Shown here piece after piece: positions 9,320 through 18,166 of a stretch of DNA of 64,000 bases. A program made the position numbers and the translations under genes. Where the stretch lies: positions 35,091 through 99,090 of the forward strand of contig NZ_STGX01000002.1 of assembly GCF_004912155.1 (NCBI RefSeq), read 5' to 3'. Position 1 is the first letter of the stretch. The number at the start of each line of letters is the position of its first letter. The stretch is from Glycomyces paridis (GTDB taxonomy: Bacteria > Actinomycetota > Actinomycetes > Mycobacteriales > Micromonosporaceae). Under the pieces are notes generated by a model that ran no database searches, had not been told where the DNA came from, and saw nothing but the letters and a program-made list of their open reading frames with translations.

Positions 9320-11860
9320 GTGGCGGCAACGCACATTCTGACCCGGGACGAGGCGCGGCGAAGGGCCGAGCTGCTGTCCGTCGACTCCTACACCGTGGAG
9401 CTCGACCTGACCGGACACGAGCGGGGCGACACCTTCGGCTCCCGCACGGCCGTCGTCTTCGCGTGCACCGAACCGGGTGCCGAGACCTTCATCGAGATCG
9501 CCGCGGAGCGGATCGAGGACGCCTACCTCAACGGCGAACCGGTCGACCTGACGGCCTTCGACCCGAAGGCGGGGCTGCGGCTGGTGAACCTGGCCGCGGA
9601 GAACGAGCTGGTCGTCAACGCCGTGTGCCAGTACTCCAGCGACGGCCAGGGCCTGCACCGCATGACCGACCCGGTCGACAAGGAGACCTACCTCTACTCG
9701 CAGTTCGAGGTCGCCGACGCGCAGCGCGTCTTCGCCTGCTTCGACCAGCCGGACCTCAAGGCGACCTTCACGTTCCAGGTGCGCACTCCTGAGCACTGGA
9801 CCGTGATCTCGAACATGCCCGCGGCCTCGGAGACGGTGGTCGAGGCGGTCCAGCTGAAGGTCACGCTGTTCGAGACCTCGGTGCGGATGAGCCCGTACAT
9901 CACCGCGATCTGCGCGGGCCCGTACGTCGGGGTGCACGAGACCCACGACGGGATCGACCTGGGCCTGTACTGCCGCAAGTCGATGCAGGAGCACCTCGAC
10001 CCCGAAGGGGTGTTCGAGGTCACCCGCCAGGGCTTCGACCACTTCCACTCGCAGTTCGGCGTGCGCTACCCGCTGCCGAAGTACGACCAGATCTTCGCGC
10101 CCGAGTACAACTTCGGCGCGATGGAGAACTTCGGCTGCATCACGATCGCCGAGGCCTCGTTCCTGTTCCGCGGCCAGGTCACCGACTTCGAGCTGGAGCA
10201 GCGCGCGAACGTGATCCTGCACGAGATGGCCCACATGTGGTTCGGCGACCTCGTGACGATGCGCTGGTGGGACGACCTGTGGCTGAACGAGTCGTTCGCG
10301 GAGTGGGCGAGCCACTGGGCGAACGTGGAGGCCACCCGCTTCGACGGGGCGTGGACGACGTTCCTGTCGGCCCGCAAGAACTGGGGCTACGGCGCCGACC
10401 AGCAGCCGACCACGCACCCGGTGTACACCGACGCGGCCGACACCGAGGAGATCCAGGCCAACTTCGACGGCATCACCTACTCCAAGGGCGCCTCGATCCT
10501 CAAGCAGCTGGTTGCGTACGTCGGCATCGACCCGTTCCTGGCGGGGCTGCGCGCGTACTTCGAGAAGCACCAGTTCGGCAACGCGGTCTTCCAGGACCTG
10601 CTCGGCGAGCTGGAGGCCGCGTCCGGCAAGGCGCTCAAGGACTTCGCCGACACCTGGCTGCGCACCGCAGGCGTCTCGACGCTGCGGCCCGAGGTGACCG
10701 TGGACGCGGACGGGAACTACACGGCGGTCACGGTCCTCCAGGAGGTCCCGGCGGACCACCCGACCCACCGGACCCACCGCATCGCGATCGGCCTGTACGA
10801 CCTGGAGGGCGGCGCCCTGGTGCGCCGCGACCGGATCGAAGTGGACGTCGCGGGCGCCGCGACGGCGATCCCGGCGCTCACGGGGGTCCGCCAGCCGGAC
10901 CTGCTGCTGCTCAACGACGACGACCTGACATACGCGAAGCTGCGCCTCGACGAGCGGAGCCTCGCGACGGCGGTCGCGCACACCTCGGCGCTGGAGGACT
11001 CCCTGGCGCGGGCGCTCATCTGGGCGGCCGCGTGGGACATGCTCCGCGACGCCGAACTGGCGGCGACGCAGTTCGTGGAGCTGGGCTGCTCCAGCCTGAC
11101 CACCGAGACCGACATCAACATCGTCACCGTCGCGCAGCGGCAGGTCGCCGGGGCGCTCGCCTACGCCGACCCCGCGAAGCGTGCGGCGCTGCGCGAGCAG
11201 TGGGCGCAGGCGGCGAAGTCGGCGATGGAGGCGGCGGCGCCGGGCTCGGACCCGCAGCGCACGTGGGCGAAGGCCTACGCGTCCGCGTCGCGTTCGGCGG
11301 CCGACCTGGCGCGCATCGGCGGCTGGCTGGAGGACCGCGAGGTCCCCGCGGGCCTCACCGTCGACGCCGACCTGCGCTGGTCGCTGCTGACGGGCCTGGT
11401 CGCCTCCGGCGCCCTGGGCGAGGACGCGATCGACGCCGAACTCGACCGCGACTCGACCGCCGACGGCAAGCGCCTGGCGATCATCGCCCGCGCCGTGGTG
11501 CCCACGGCCGAGGCGAAGGAGCGCGCCTGGGAGCGGATCGTGGACCCGAACTCGGAGAACTGGGTCCGCCGGTCCTCCATGCTCGGCTTCGCGCCGCTCG
11601 ACCAGGCCGATCTGGTCCGCCCGTACCTGCGCCCGTACCTGGACGCGGTGCCGGAGCTGTGGGAGAAGTTGGGCGCCCAGCAGGCCGTCGAGTTCTCCAA
11701 GCTCGCGTTCCCGTCGAACCTCATCGAGCCCGAGACGCTCGAAGTACTCGACGCGTGGCTCGCCGAGGACCGGCCCGCGCCGGTCAAGCGCGGCGTGGCC
11801 GAGGGCCGCGCCGACATCGCGCGGGCCCTCGCGGGCCGCGCGCTCGACGCGTCGGCGTAG
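9320..11860 (+). CDS. pepN: Aminopeptidase N (M1 zinc metallopeptidase)
   Basis: An 846-residue cytosolic aminopeptidase that removes N-terminal residues from peptides. GAMEN (266-270) is the substrate N-terminus anchor. HEMAH (301-305) with E324 in WLNESFAEW gives the zinc site HExxH-18-E. The C-terminal half is the helical ERAP1-like domain. The start is GTG with GGAGG at 9311-9315. It is divergent from the DUF1015 gene, with only 91 nt between the starts, so both promoters must sit there. A strong terminator follows. Length and motifs are typical of actinobacterial PepN. Confidence 0.96.
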   Translation: MAATHILTRDEARRRAELLSVDSYTVELDLTGHERGDTFGSRTAVVFACTEPGAETFIEIAAERIEDAYLNGEPVDLTAFDPKAGLRLVNLAAENELVVNAVCQYSSDGQGLHRMTDPVDKETYLYSQFEVADAQRVFACFDQPDLKATFTFQVRTPEHWTVISNMPAASETVVEAVQLKVTLFETSVRMSPYITAICAGPYVGVHETHDGIDLGLYCRKSMQEHLDPEGVFEVTRQGFDHFHSQFGVRYPLPKYDQIFAPEYNFGAMENFGCITIAEASFLFRGQVTDFELEQRANVILHEMAHMWFGDLVTMRWWDDLWLNESFAEWASHWANVEATRFDGAWTTFLSARKNWGYGADQQPTTHPVYTDAADTEEIQANFDGITYSKGASILKQLVAYVGIDPFLAGLRAYFEKHQFGNAVFQDLLGELEAASGKALKDFADTWLRTAGVSTLRPEVTVDADGNYTAVTVLQEVPADHPTHRTHRIAIGLYDLEGGALVRRDRIEVDVAGAATAIPALTGVRQPDLLLLNDDDLTYAKLRLDERSLATAVAHTSALEDSLARALIWAAAWDMLRDAELAATQFVELGCSSLTTETDINIVTVAQRQVAGALAYADPAKRAALREQWAQAAKSAMEAAAPGSDPQRTWAKAYASASRSAADLARIGGWLEDREVPAGLTVDADLRWSLLTGLVASGALGEDAIDAELDRDSTADGKRLAIIARAVVPTAEAKERAWERIVDPNSENWVRRSSMLGFAPLDQADLVRPYLRPYLDAVPELWEKLGAQQAVEFSKLAFPSNLIEPETLEVLDAWLAEDRPAPVKRGVAEGRADIARALAGRALDASA

Positions 11861-11876
11861 GACCGCTCGAACCTCA

Positions 11877-11915
11877 GGGGCTCCGGGACCGCCGCGCAGG
11901 CGGTCCCGGAGCCCC
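11877..11915 (+). terminator. Rho-independent terminator after pepN
   Basis: A perfect 17-bp stem (11877-11893 with 11899-11915), 5-nt loop, followed by a short T-rich stretch (CCTTTTC). Confidence 0.9.
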
Positions 11916-11995
11916 GAGTCCTTTTCACAGCGTTGATAGGCTCGCCCTTGTCCGTGTTCCGGTGGCCGCCCGGCCCGTGAATGGAGAGAGCCGTC

Positions 11996-12916
11996 TTGTC
12001 CGCGCTTTTGCCGGTGGTCGTCCTCAGCGCCACCCTGGTCGCGTTGTTCGGGATCGTCCTGCCGCTGCTGCTGCTGGGGCCCGTGCTCGCCTCGCGCAGC
12101 CGGCCGCAGCCCCAGCAGCTGCTGTTCGCCGTCATCCTGCTCATCCCCACCGTCGCGATCGGCTCGGTGTTCCTGTCCTGGTGGGCGGTGGAGTGGCTCG
12201 AACGGTACGACGTGCCCGCCTCCGAGCTCGTCGGCATCGCCCTGGTCGTGTCGGCCGTGATCGGCCTGATGGCCCCGCTGCGTCTGCCCGGCGGGTCGGG
12301 CCCGTTCTGGCTCAAGCCGCTCCTGGGCCTGTCCGCGGGCGTGCTCGTGCCGATGTCGATCATCTGGAGCGTCCAGGCGGGCCTCCACGAGGTCGCCGCG
12401 GCCGGGATCGGCCTGCTCGTCCTCGCGGTCCTCGTCGTGGTCTTCCGGATCATCGCCAAGCCGCTCGCCGTGCGGCGCCAGGCCAAGCAGGTGCGCACCT
12501 CGGTGCGGCGCTTCCAGGGCCAGCTCGTGGACGTGGCCGACGAGGCGTGGCGCCTCGCGGGCGCACGCGGCGACGCCAACCGGATCGTGCTGACCTACAG
12601 CGGCGAGGCCGACGGCAAGCAGATCGGCGCGGCCCTCATGCTCAAGCGCGACATGGAGTGGGTGCCCAAGGCCGAGGAGAACGAGTCGGCGGTGTTCGAG
12701 CTCGCCCGCGGCCTCAACGGCCAGCCGACCGAGGCGGTCCTGGCGCAGAAGCAGATCGGCACCCCCGCGACGCTGACCATGCGCATCCCCGGGACGACGA
12801 TCCTGTCGATCCGCGAGACCGTGGCCGACTCGCTGTCGTGGGTGGAGTTCATCGGGAAGCTGGAGCTCACCGACGCCGACGCGCTCATCGAGCACAACTA
12901 CCCGAGCGAGAACTGA
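11996..12916 (+). CDS. Four- to five-helix membrane protein with cytoplasmic C-terminal domain
   Basis: A 306-residue protein of unrecognised family. The first 160 residues hold about five hydrophobic helices. The rest is soluble, starting with a basic stretch (RRQAKQVRTSVRRF), and looks like a globular cytoplasmic domain. TTG at 11996 is preferred because GGAGAG lies at 11983-11988. An ATG at 11981 in the same frame has no ribosome-binding site and would overlap that motif. It is flanked by terminators on both sides and so is transcribed alone. Function unknown. Confidence 0.75.
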   Translation: MSALLPVVVLSATLVALFGIVLPLLLLGPVLASRSRPQPQQLLFAVILLIPTVAIGSVFLSWWAVEWLERYDVPASELVGIALVVSAVIGLMAPLRLPGGSGPFWLKPLLGLSAGVLVPMSIIWSVQAGLHEVAAAGIGLLVLAVLVVVFRIIAKPLAVRRQAKQVRTSVRRFQGQLVDVADEAWRLAGARGDANRIVLTYSGEADGKQIGAALMLKRDMEWVPKAEENESAVFELARGLNGQPTEAVLAQKQIGTPATLTMRIPGTTILSIRETVADSLSWVEFIGKLELTDADALIEHNYPSEN

Positions 12917-12924
12917 GCGAGACG

Positions 12925-12963
12925 GAACGGCGGCCGGGAGACGAGGTCTCCCGGCCGCCGTTC
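12925..12963. terminator. Bidirectional hairpin terminator
   Basis: A perfect 18-bp stem (12925-12942 with 12946-12963) with a 3-nt loop lies between two convergent genes, the longest clean stem in the window. Confidence 0.9.
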
Positions 12964-12977
12964 GGCGTTTCGTAGCG

Positions 12978-13412
12978 CTATCGCGATTGCGCGGTCTCGG
13001 CGAGCATCCGCAGGCCGGTGATGATGCCCCCGGCGAGCTGGCCGGCGCCGAAGGCGGCCTCCATCGAGAAGACCACGAGGGCCGCGGAGCGGTCCGGGAT
13101 CTTCTCCTGCGCGGCCGAGCCGGTCACGATCTCCAGCTGCCGCTGCTCGGGCGAGACGGCGATGAGGACGGAGCGGTCGGGGTCGGCGAGCCGCTCGTGG
13201 AGCGATTCGGCCGCGCCCCGCACCGGGTCGTGCAGCGGGCCGACGAAGACGCTGTAGTGCAGGCCGCCGCCGTCGCGCTCGGCCACGGAGAGGGCCTCGT
13301 CGATGTGCAGCAGCTCCTTGACGTCGAAGGGGCCTTCGAGGACGGCCGGCTTGACCTCCTCGGGGCTGCGGTCGACACCTTCGACGATCGCGACGTCGTT
13401 ACCACTTGCCAT
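12978..13412 (-). CDS. DUF5130 (TPM-like) family protein
   Basis: A 144-residue protein. The pattern of an acidic N-terminus, DEALSVAERDGG, VLIAVSPEQRQLEIVTG and a glycine-rich C-terminal AFGAGQLAGGIITGL segment matches the actinobacterial DUF5130 family, related to the TPM fold. Biochemical role unknown. The ATG at 13412 follows GGGAGG at proper distance; an upstream in-frame start at 13433 lacks this. Its first 14 nt overlap the end of the small membrane protein gene upstream, so the two are translationally coupled. Confidence 0.78.
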   Translation of the reverse strand: MASGNDVAIVEGVDRSPEEVKPAVLEGPFDVKELLHIDEALSVAERDGGGLHYSVFVGPLHDPVRGAAESLHERLADPDRSVLIAVSPEQRQLEIVTGSAAQEKIPDRSAALVVFSMEAAFGAGQLAGGIITGLRMLAETAQSR

Positions 13413-13653
13413 GCGAGCCTCCCTTGGGTCCACTGGCGACCGCCTCGCCGGATTCGATCGCGGCGTGCGACTGACCGGAGGCCTCGGCGACCGCGCCGTT
13501 GCGCGCCACGAACCAGACCGGCTTGAAGTTGTAGGGCTCGCCCGCGCGGTAGCGGGACTGCGGCCTCGGGTGCCGCAGGAAGATCACGGTGAAGACCGCG
13601 ACCACGACCAGGATCGGGGCGCCGAAGAGAATCAGCCAGTCCTGGAATGCCAT
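13399..13653 (-). CDS. Small single-helix membrane protein
   Basis: An 84-residue protein beginning MAFQDWLILFGAP, with one membrane helix at about residues 6-26 followed by a basic, then Ser/Gly-rich soluble tail. The ATG at 13653 follows GGGGGAG at good spacing; a longer open frame upstream to 14091 runs through the HNH terminator and is not coding. Its 3' end overlaps the start of the DUF5130 gene, suggesting joint expression and perhaps a shared membrane role (inference). No family recognised. Confidence 0.72.
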   Translation of the reverse strand: MAFQDWLILFGAPILVVVAVFTVIFLRHPRPQSRYRAGEPYNFKPVWFVARNGAVAEASGQSHAAIESGEAVASGPKGGSHGKW

Positions 13654-13851
13654 TGTTGCTCCCCCAGTTGCAGAGACAGGGCGACGCTGCCCGAATGCGG
13701 TTTGCAGACGGGCGCCGTGACCGGCCCTCAGACTAATCCAAATACGCCCCTCGACTGCCCGCAGGTGGTGAGAAGGTGCGACCCGGCGCACGGTCGGCCG
13801 ATCCCGTGCACCGCATCGGGGCGCGGCCGAAAGGGGACCGGGGACGCGGAC

Positions 13852-13892
13852 GGGGCCCGTCGACCGGCGTTGACGCTCGGTCGGCGGGCCCC
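13852..13892 (-). terminator. Hairpin downstream of HNH gene
   Basis: An imperfect stem pairs 13852-13866 with 13878-13892; the outer 8 bp (GGGGCCCG with CGGGCCCC) are perfect. It lies 15 nt past the HNH stop. Confidence 0.7.
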
Positions 13893-13907
13893 GGTGTCCG
13901 TGGGCGT

Positions 13908-14519
13908 TCAGGAGAGGCGGGCGCGCTCCCTGCCGTGACGGGGAAGCCAGGCCTCCCAGGCGGGGTCGGGGCGTCGCTGCCCGCGGAAGCCGCGCAGCTG
14001 CCAGCCCGACGGGGGCCTGGGGGCCCGGGGCAGGCGCCAGCCGAGTTCGGCGAGGGTCTTGTCGCTCTTGCGGTGGTTGCAGGGGGCGCACGCCGCCACG
14101 ACGTTGTCCCAGGTGTGCGTCCCGCCGCGCGAGCGGGGCACCACGTGGTCGATGGTCTCGGCGGCGGCGTTGCAGTAGACGCAGCGCCAGTCGTCGCGGG
14201 TGAACACCCCGCGCCGGGAGGGACTCGCACCGACCTGCCTGGGGATGGGCACGTAGCGGTTGAGGCGGACCACCGAGGGGACGGGGATGTGCATGGATTC
14301 GGAGCGCAGAAAACCGTCACCAGGAGTGACGGTTTCGGCTTTGCGAGTGAGCAGCAGCACTGCGGCCCGTTTCACCGGTATCACGCACAGCGGCTCGTAG
14401 CTCTGGTTCAGGACGAGGGCCGAACCCAGCGTGCTCGCGTGCGGCGTGAACAGTTGCGGTTGCCCCCCTGGGGCAGGGTCATCGCTGTCGAGCGTGCTCC
14501 TATGTCGAGGACCTATCAC
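13908..14519 (-). CDS. HNH endonuclease domain protein
   Basis: A 203-residue protein. The C-terminal half has a zinc-type HNH nuclease core: CVYC, then DHVVPRSRGG with the catalytic His, then WDNVVAACAPCNHRK, giving two CxxC knuckles. The N-terminal half (VLNQSYEPLCVIPVKRAAVLLL) is conserved in stand-alone actinobacterial HNH proteins found next to core genes, whose role is unsettled; they are not restriction enzymes with a methylase partner, and none is seen here. GTG at 14519 was chosen over TTG at 14552 because GGAGG lies 9 nt before it. Confidence 0.85.
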   Translation of the reverse strand: MIGPRHRSTLDSDDPAPGGQPQLFTPHASTLGSALVLNQSYEPLCVIPVKRAAVLLLTRKAETVTPGDGFLRSESMHIPVPSVVRLNRYVPIPRQVGASPSRRGVFTRDDWRCVYCNAAAETIDHVVPRSRGGTHTWDNVVAACAPCNHRKSDKTLAELGWRLPRAPRPPSGWQLRGFRGQRRPDPAWEAWLPRHGRERARLS

Positions 14520-14731
14520 GGTGGTGTACCTCCAAGCCAACGGTCCTGTCAAGTTTGACCTAAATCTCAGAAAATTGCACCCTGGTTCTGTGGGATCTTC
14601 GATGACGAGCGAATATCGTCTGTGCGAACCCGGAGCGACACCGGACCGACGGATCCCGCCGGGCGCTCCAGGCGGAGCGCGCGGACCCTGGAACGGCGCG
14701 GCCCGGGCCGCCGACCCTGTGAAGGACGAAC

Positions 14732-15754
14732 GTGGAACTGCTTGCCGCCACCGAGGAGGCCTCCCCCTGCGAGCCGGGCTTCAACGCCTGCACGCTGCTG
14801 TGGAACGTCACCGACAGCCGGGAATTCGCCGTCGACGCCGGCCAGGTCCTCGACAAGATCGGCCAGGTCGCGCTCATCATCATCGCGGCGCTCGTGCTCC
14901 GCTGGCTGGTCAACCGCGCGATCGCCCGGATCATCAGGCAGGTCACCTCCATCAAGGGGCCGCAGTCCATCGCGGACCTCGCCGACAAGCTCGGTTCGGG
15001 CAACGCCCGCCGCGACGAGCTGCTGGGCGACCGCAGCGAGAAACGCGCCGAGACGCTCACAGGCGTGCTCCAGCACGTCAGCGGGATCGTCATCCTCACC
15101 GTCGGCTTCATGCTGGTGCTCAGCGCCTTCAACGTGAACCTCGCACCGATCCTCGCCAGCGCGGGCATCGCGGGCATCGCGATCGGCTTCGGCGCGCAGA
15201 ACCTGGTGCAGGACTACCTGGCGGGGATCTTCATCCTCATCGAGGACCAGTACGGGGTGGGCGACAGCGTCGACGTGGGCGACGCCTCGGGCACGGTGGT
15301 CGACATGGGCCTGCGGGTCACCACGCTCCGGTCCCTGGACGGGACGCTGTGGTACGTGCGCAACGGGCAGATCCTGCGCGTGGGCAACTCCAGCCAGAGC
15401 TGGGCGTACGTCGTGGTGGACACGCCGCTGCCGCCGACGGCGGACATCGACCGGGCCGGGGAGATCATCGCCGAGGTCGCGAAGGGCTTCGTCGAGGACG
15501 AGGAGTGGCACGAGCACATCCTCAAGGAGCCGGAGTACCTCGGGCCGGTGGAGATGACGATCGACGAGATCAAGGTGCGCCTGGGCGTGCGCACGACCTC
15601 CGACCAGCAGTGGGCGGCGGGCCGCGAGCTGCGCCGCCGGGTGACCGAGGCGCTGCGCGAGGCGGGCGTCATCGACCCGTCCGGGGGCGGGCGGATCTAC
15701 GTGCCCCGTTCGGCGGCGGGCGGCGCCGCGGGCGCGGCGGGCACGACCGCTTAG
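14732..15754 (+). CDS. Mechanosensitive ion channel (MscS family)
   Basis: A 340-residue small-conductance mechanosensitive channel. Hydrophobic segments lie at about residues 43-70, 113-130 and 137-156. The pore helix region reads ASAGIAGIAIGFGAQNLVQDYLAGIF, with the Gly/Ala packing and GAQ(N/S)LVxD motif of MscS. A beta domain (DSVDVGDASGTVVDMGLR...) and an alpha/beta cytoplasmic domain follow. It releases solutes on hypo-osmotic shock. The GTG start at 14732 has GAAGGAC upstream. The extreme C-terminus is an Ala/Gly tail. It is divergent from the HNH gene across about 210 nt. Confidence 0.92.
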   Translation: MELLAATEEASPCEPGFNACTLLWNVTDSREFAVDAGQVLDKIGQVALIIIAALVLRWLVNRAIARIIRQVTSIKGPQSIADLADKLGSGNARRDELLGDRSEKRAETLTGVLQHVSGIVILTVGFMLVLSAFNVNLAPILASAGIAGIAIGFGAQNLVQDYLAGIFILIEDQYGVGDSVDVGDASGTVVDMGLRVTTLRSLDGTLWYVRNGQILRVGNSSQSWAYVVVDTPLPPTADIDRAGEIIAEVAKGFVEDEEWHEHILKEPEYLGPVEMTIDEIKVRLGVRTTSDQQWAAGRELRRRVTEALREAGVIDPSGGGRIYVPRSAAGGAAGAAGTTA

Positions 15755-15830
15755 GTGATGTTCGGCCCAATCGGTGTGACGCGTGCCGGTTCGGCTTCAC
15801 AGCGGGGTCCGCGGTTGGCACGATTGGGAG

Positions 15831-16259
15831 ATGCCTAGTGACAGCCCGCGGGCCGTTGTCCCCCTGACTCCGACGGGACAGCCCGCTCCCACGCAGTCCT
15901 TCTACGAGGCCGTGGGCGGCGAGGAGACCTTCGACCGCCTCGTGACCGCGTTCTACGCGCAGGTGGCCGACGACCCGATCATGCGGCCGATGTACCCCGA
16001 AGAGGACCTCGCCCCCGCGGCGCGGCGGTTCAAGATGTTCCTGGAGCAGTACTGGGGCGGACCGCACACGTATTCGGAGGAGCGGGGCCACCCGCGCCTG
16101 CGGATGCGCCACGCCCCGTTCACGATCGGCGAGCGCGAGCGCGACGCCTGGCTGCGGTGCATGCGCCACGCGATGGACGAGGTCGCCTTGGCGCCCGAGT
16201 ACGACAAGGCCATGTGGGAGTACATGGAGCGCGCCGCGGACTTCATGCGGAACGCATGA
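15831..16259 (+). CDS. glbO: Group II truncated hemoglobin
   Basis: A 142-residue truncated globin, close to mycobacterial GlbO. Key positions are visible: FYAQV with Tyr at B10 (Y42), MYPEEDL with Tyr at CD1 (Y55), RMRHAPF with the proximal His F8 (H94), and ERDAWLRCM with Trp G8 (W107). Such proteins bind oxygen very tightly and are linked to redox and nitric-oxide handling. The ATG at 15831 has GGGAG only directly adjacent, so it may be read leaderless; an in-frame start at 15783 lies beyond the conserved N-terminus. Its last five codons and stop are the first unit of a 29-bp tandem repeat. Confidence 0.93.
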   Translation: MPSDSPRAVVPLTPTGQPAPTQSFYEAVGGEETFDRLVTAFYAQVADDPIMRPMYPEEDLAPAARRFKMFLEQYWGGPHTYSEERGHPRLRMRHAPFTIGERERDAWLRCMRHAMDEVALAPEYDKAMWEYMERAADFMRNA

Positions 16260-16360
16260 ACAAGAAACGCAGTATGCGGAACGCGTGAACCAAGAGTGCA
16301 GCATGCGGAACGCATGAGCCGTGGACGCGGTCCACGGCACGCGTGAACCGACATTAGAAA
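16245..16360 (+). repeat. Four-unit 29-bp degenerate tandem repeat over the glbO stop
   Basis: Units run 16245-16273, 16274-16302, 16303-16331 and 16332-16360. The first three share ATGCGGAACGC(A/G)TGA and diverge in the second half; the fourth keeps GCACGCGTGAACC. The glbO stop (16257-16259) is in unit 1. TGA recurs at 16286 and 16315, so the three frames each receive a stop. Confidence 0.85.
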
Positions 16361-16364
16361 CGAC

Positions 16365-16401
16365 GGCCGGGGCCGGGACGCTGAGCGTCCCGGCCCCGGC
16401 C
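16365..16401. terminator. Bidirectional hairpin terminator
   Basis: A perfect 16-bp stem (16365-16380 with 16386-16401) with loop CTGAG lies between glbO and the convergent coiled-coil protein gene. Confidence 0.88.
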
Positions 16402-16474
16402 GCTTCCTGCTCTTGCGGCCCTCGCCGTCGGGCACGGCGCGGGTCGGTGGGTGCAGGCCGGTGTCAGGCCCGGG

Positions 16475-17239
16475 TCAGGCGAGGCACTGGCGCTGGACCT
16501 CCATGTAGAGGTCCTCGTCCTCGGAGGCCCAGTCCTGGTACTCGTCGCTGAGGAGGTCCTCGACGGAGTCGAGGTTGCCCTCGTACTCGTGGTCGAGCCA
16601 GACGTCGAAGGCCTCGGAGCAGGCCTGGCGGGCGTCGGACTCCTCTTGGAGGTTGTCACGTTCCAATTGGACCTCGACCAGCTCGTCCTCGAGCTCGGCG
16701 CGCTTGGCGTCGAGGTCGTCGCGCTCGGTCTCGACGGCGGCGAGCGCGTCGGCCTGGTCGTCGTAGTCCTTCGACTTCTCGGAGAGCAGGATGCCGAGGG
16801 CGGCGGCCGCGACGGCGAGCACGATCGCGACGACGCCGAGGGCGATGGCGGGCTTGTTGCGGGGCCTGCGGGGCGGCGGCATGAGGGGCATGGTCTGGAG
16901 CGGGCCGGTGGGCGGTCCGACCGGCGGCGGCGTGACCGTGTAGCCGGGGACCGGAACCGGGGACGGTGCCGAGGCCTGCGGGATCAGGGCCGGGGCGGGC
17001 GCCGCGGGGGCCTGCGGGGCCGGGTACTGGAGCGGCGCTTCGGGTGCGGCGGGCTGCTGCGCGGGGGCGGGCGCGGGCGGCTCGTCATGGGCGGAGGGGG
17101 CGGCGGGGGGCTCGATCGGCTGGGGCGCTTGGGGTTCGACCGGTGCCGGTGCGGTGTCGCCGGTTTCCGGGGCGGCGGGGAGCGGGGCCTGCTCGGGGGT
17201 CGAGTCCTGGGGGTGGTCGCCATGGGGTTCGGGGGTCAT
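16475..17239 (-). CDS. Pro-rich, single-helix membrane protein with extracytoplasmic coiled coil
   Basis: A 254-residue protein of unknown function. The first 120 residues are proline/alanine-rich and disordered. A membrane helix follows a basic PRRPRNK stretch at about 124-148. Then comes a clear heptad-rich coiled coil (alternating D, A, E, L, R; about 155-210) and a C-terminal domain with two Cys. The architecture suggests a membrane-anchored surface protein with an N-terminal cytoplasmic tail. The ATG at 17239 follows AGGAG. Position next to kinases elsewhere in the window does not establish it as a kinase substrate. Confidence 0.75.
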   Translation of the reverse strand: MTPEPHGDHPQDSTPEQAPLPAAPETGDTAPAPVEPQAPQPIEPPAAPSAHDEPPAPAPAQQPAAPEAPLQYPAPQAPAAPAPALIPQASAPSPVPVPGYTVTPPPVGPPTGPLQTMPLMPPPRRPRNKPAIALGVVAIVLAVAAAALGILLSEKSKDYDDQADALAAVETERDDLDAKRAELEDELVEVQLERDNLQEESDARQACSEAFDVWLDHEYEGNLDSVEDLLSDEYQDWASEDEDLYMEVQRQCLA

Positions 17240-17316
17240 GGGGCTCCTGTTCAATTTGGAATTGTTCTTGCATGATGATCCTACACATTCACGGCGGTGA
17301 AGGCCGTGCGTAAAGG

Positions 17317-17347
17317 CGGCCCCGGACTCCACAGGAGTCCGGGGCCG
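17317..17347 (-). terminator. Hairpin downstream of YbjN-like gene
   Basis: A perfect 14-bp stem (17317-17330 with 17334-17347), loop ACA, between the YbjN stop and the next minus-strand gene. Confidence 0.85.
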
Positions 17348-17374
17348 ACAAATAGGACGGTAATGCGCCGGGGG

Positions 17375-18166
17375 TCAGAGCAGCTCGCCTTCGAGCCATT
17401 CGACGAACGTTCCCGATATCGCAGTGCCGCAGTCGATGAGCTCTTCGAGCAGGGCGGTGGTGACGCCGGGGCGGACGGGGACCTGGATCTCGCCGAAGAC
17501 CGGGAGCGCGCCCGATTCGGTCGGCTCGCCGAGGTAGGCCTTGAGGAAGCGGCGGGTGCGGTTCCATTCGTTCATGGCCGCGTAGCCGCGCTCGGCCCAT
17601 TCGCGGGGGACGGTCTGGTAGGCGCGGGCGCGCAGCACCAGGATGTCGGCGTCGGGGCCTTCGGCGCGGACCTGGACGATGTGGCGCTCCCACAGGGCGA
17701 CGATGCCGCCGTTCTCGTCCACGAGGTAGCGGATGTCGAGGTTCTTGAGGGCCGCGACGATGCGGTCGGCCTCCAGGGGAGCGGCCTCGTCGCGCGCGTC
17801 GGCGGCGATCTGCTCGAGGTCGGTGAGGAACTCGGGGTCGATCTCGGCGAGGTCCTGCTTGATGAGGTGCCAGCGCTCGACCTCGGAGATCTGCTCTTCC
17901 TCGGGGCCGAGGAGGAGCTGTTCCGCGGTCAGCTCGTGGCGCAGCTCTCGGGAGGCGAGTTCGATCTCCACCTCGTGCTCGCCGGTGCCGCCGTCGAGGC
18001 CGGCGGCGGCCTGCCGCTCGGCCCGCGGGTTCGGGACCGCGCTGGGTTGGCTGCCGCGCGCCTGGGCGCGCTCGGCCGATCCGCCGATCTCGCTGTCGGT
18101 CTCCGCGATCGCCTCTGCGACCGCCTCGTCGTTCGCGTCGCGCTTTCTGCTGCGCCACCATGCCAT
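17375..18166 (-). CDS. YbjN domain-containing protein
   Basis: A 263-residue soluble protein. The C-terminal 130 residues (from LKNLDIRYLVDENGGIVALWERH on) match the YbjN/type III secretion chaperone-like fold common in actinobacteria; the ending VTTALLEELIDCGTAI is typical. The N-terminal half is acidic and disordered. The role is unknown; YbjN proteins are usually called sensory-transduction or chaperone-like without proof. The ATG at 18166 (MAWWRSRKR) follows AAGG at rather long spacing; the open frame extends further upstream but that part looks non-coding. Confidence 0.8.
   Translation of the reverse strand: MAWWRSRKRDANDEAVAEAIAETDSEIGGSAERAQARGSQPSAVPNPRAERQAAAGLDGGTGEHEVEIELASRELRHELTAEQLLLGPEEEQISEVERWHLIKQDLAEIDPEFLTDLEQIAADARDEAAPLEADRIVAALKNLDIRYLVDENGGIVALWERHIVQVRAEGPDADILVLRARAYQTVPREWAERGYAAMNEWNRTRRFLKAYLGEPTESGALPVFGEIQVPVRPGVTTALLEELIDCGTAISGTFVEWLEGELL

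Noticed and set aside
9229-9336. Longer DUF1015 protein starting at 9336
   Set aside because: This start would overlap the pepN coding start and its ribosome-binding site, and the extra 36 residues resemble no family sequence.
8603-12895. A 1430-codon minus-strand open frame opposite pepN
   Set aside because: It lies antisense to pepN, the following membrane protein gene and part of DUF1015, is rich in Arg, Gly, His and Asp with no motif, and is the usual shadow in very GC-rich DNA.
16245-16360. CRISPR array
   Set aside because: The units are contiguous degenerate tandem copies with no unique spacers and no cas genes. The same holds for 63841-63936.
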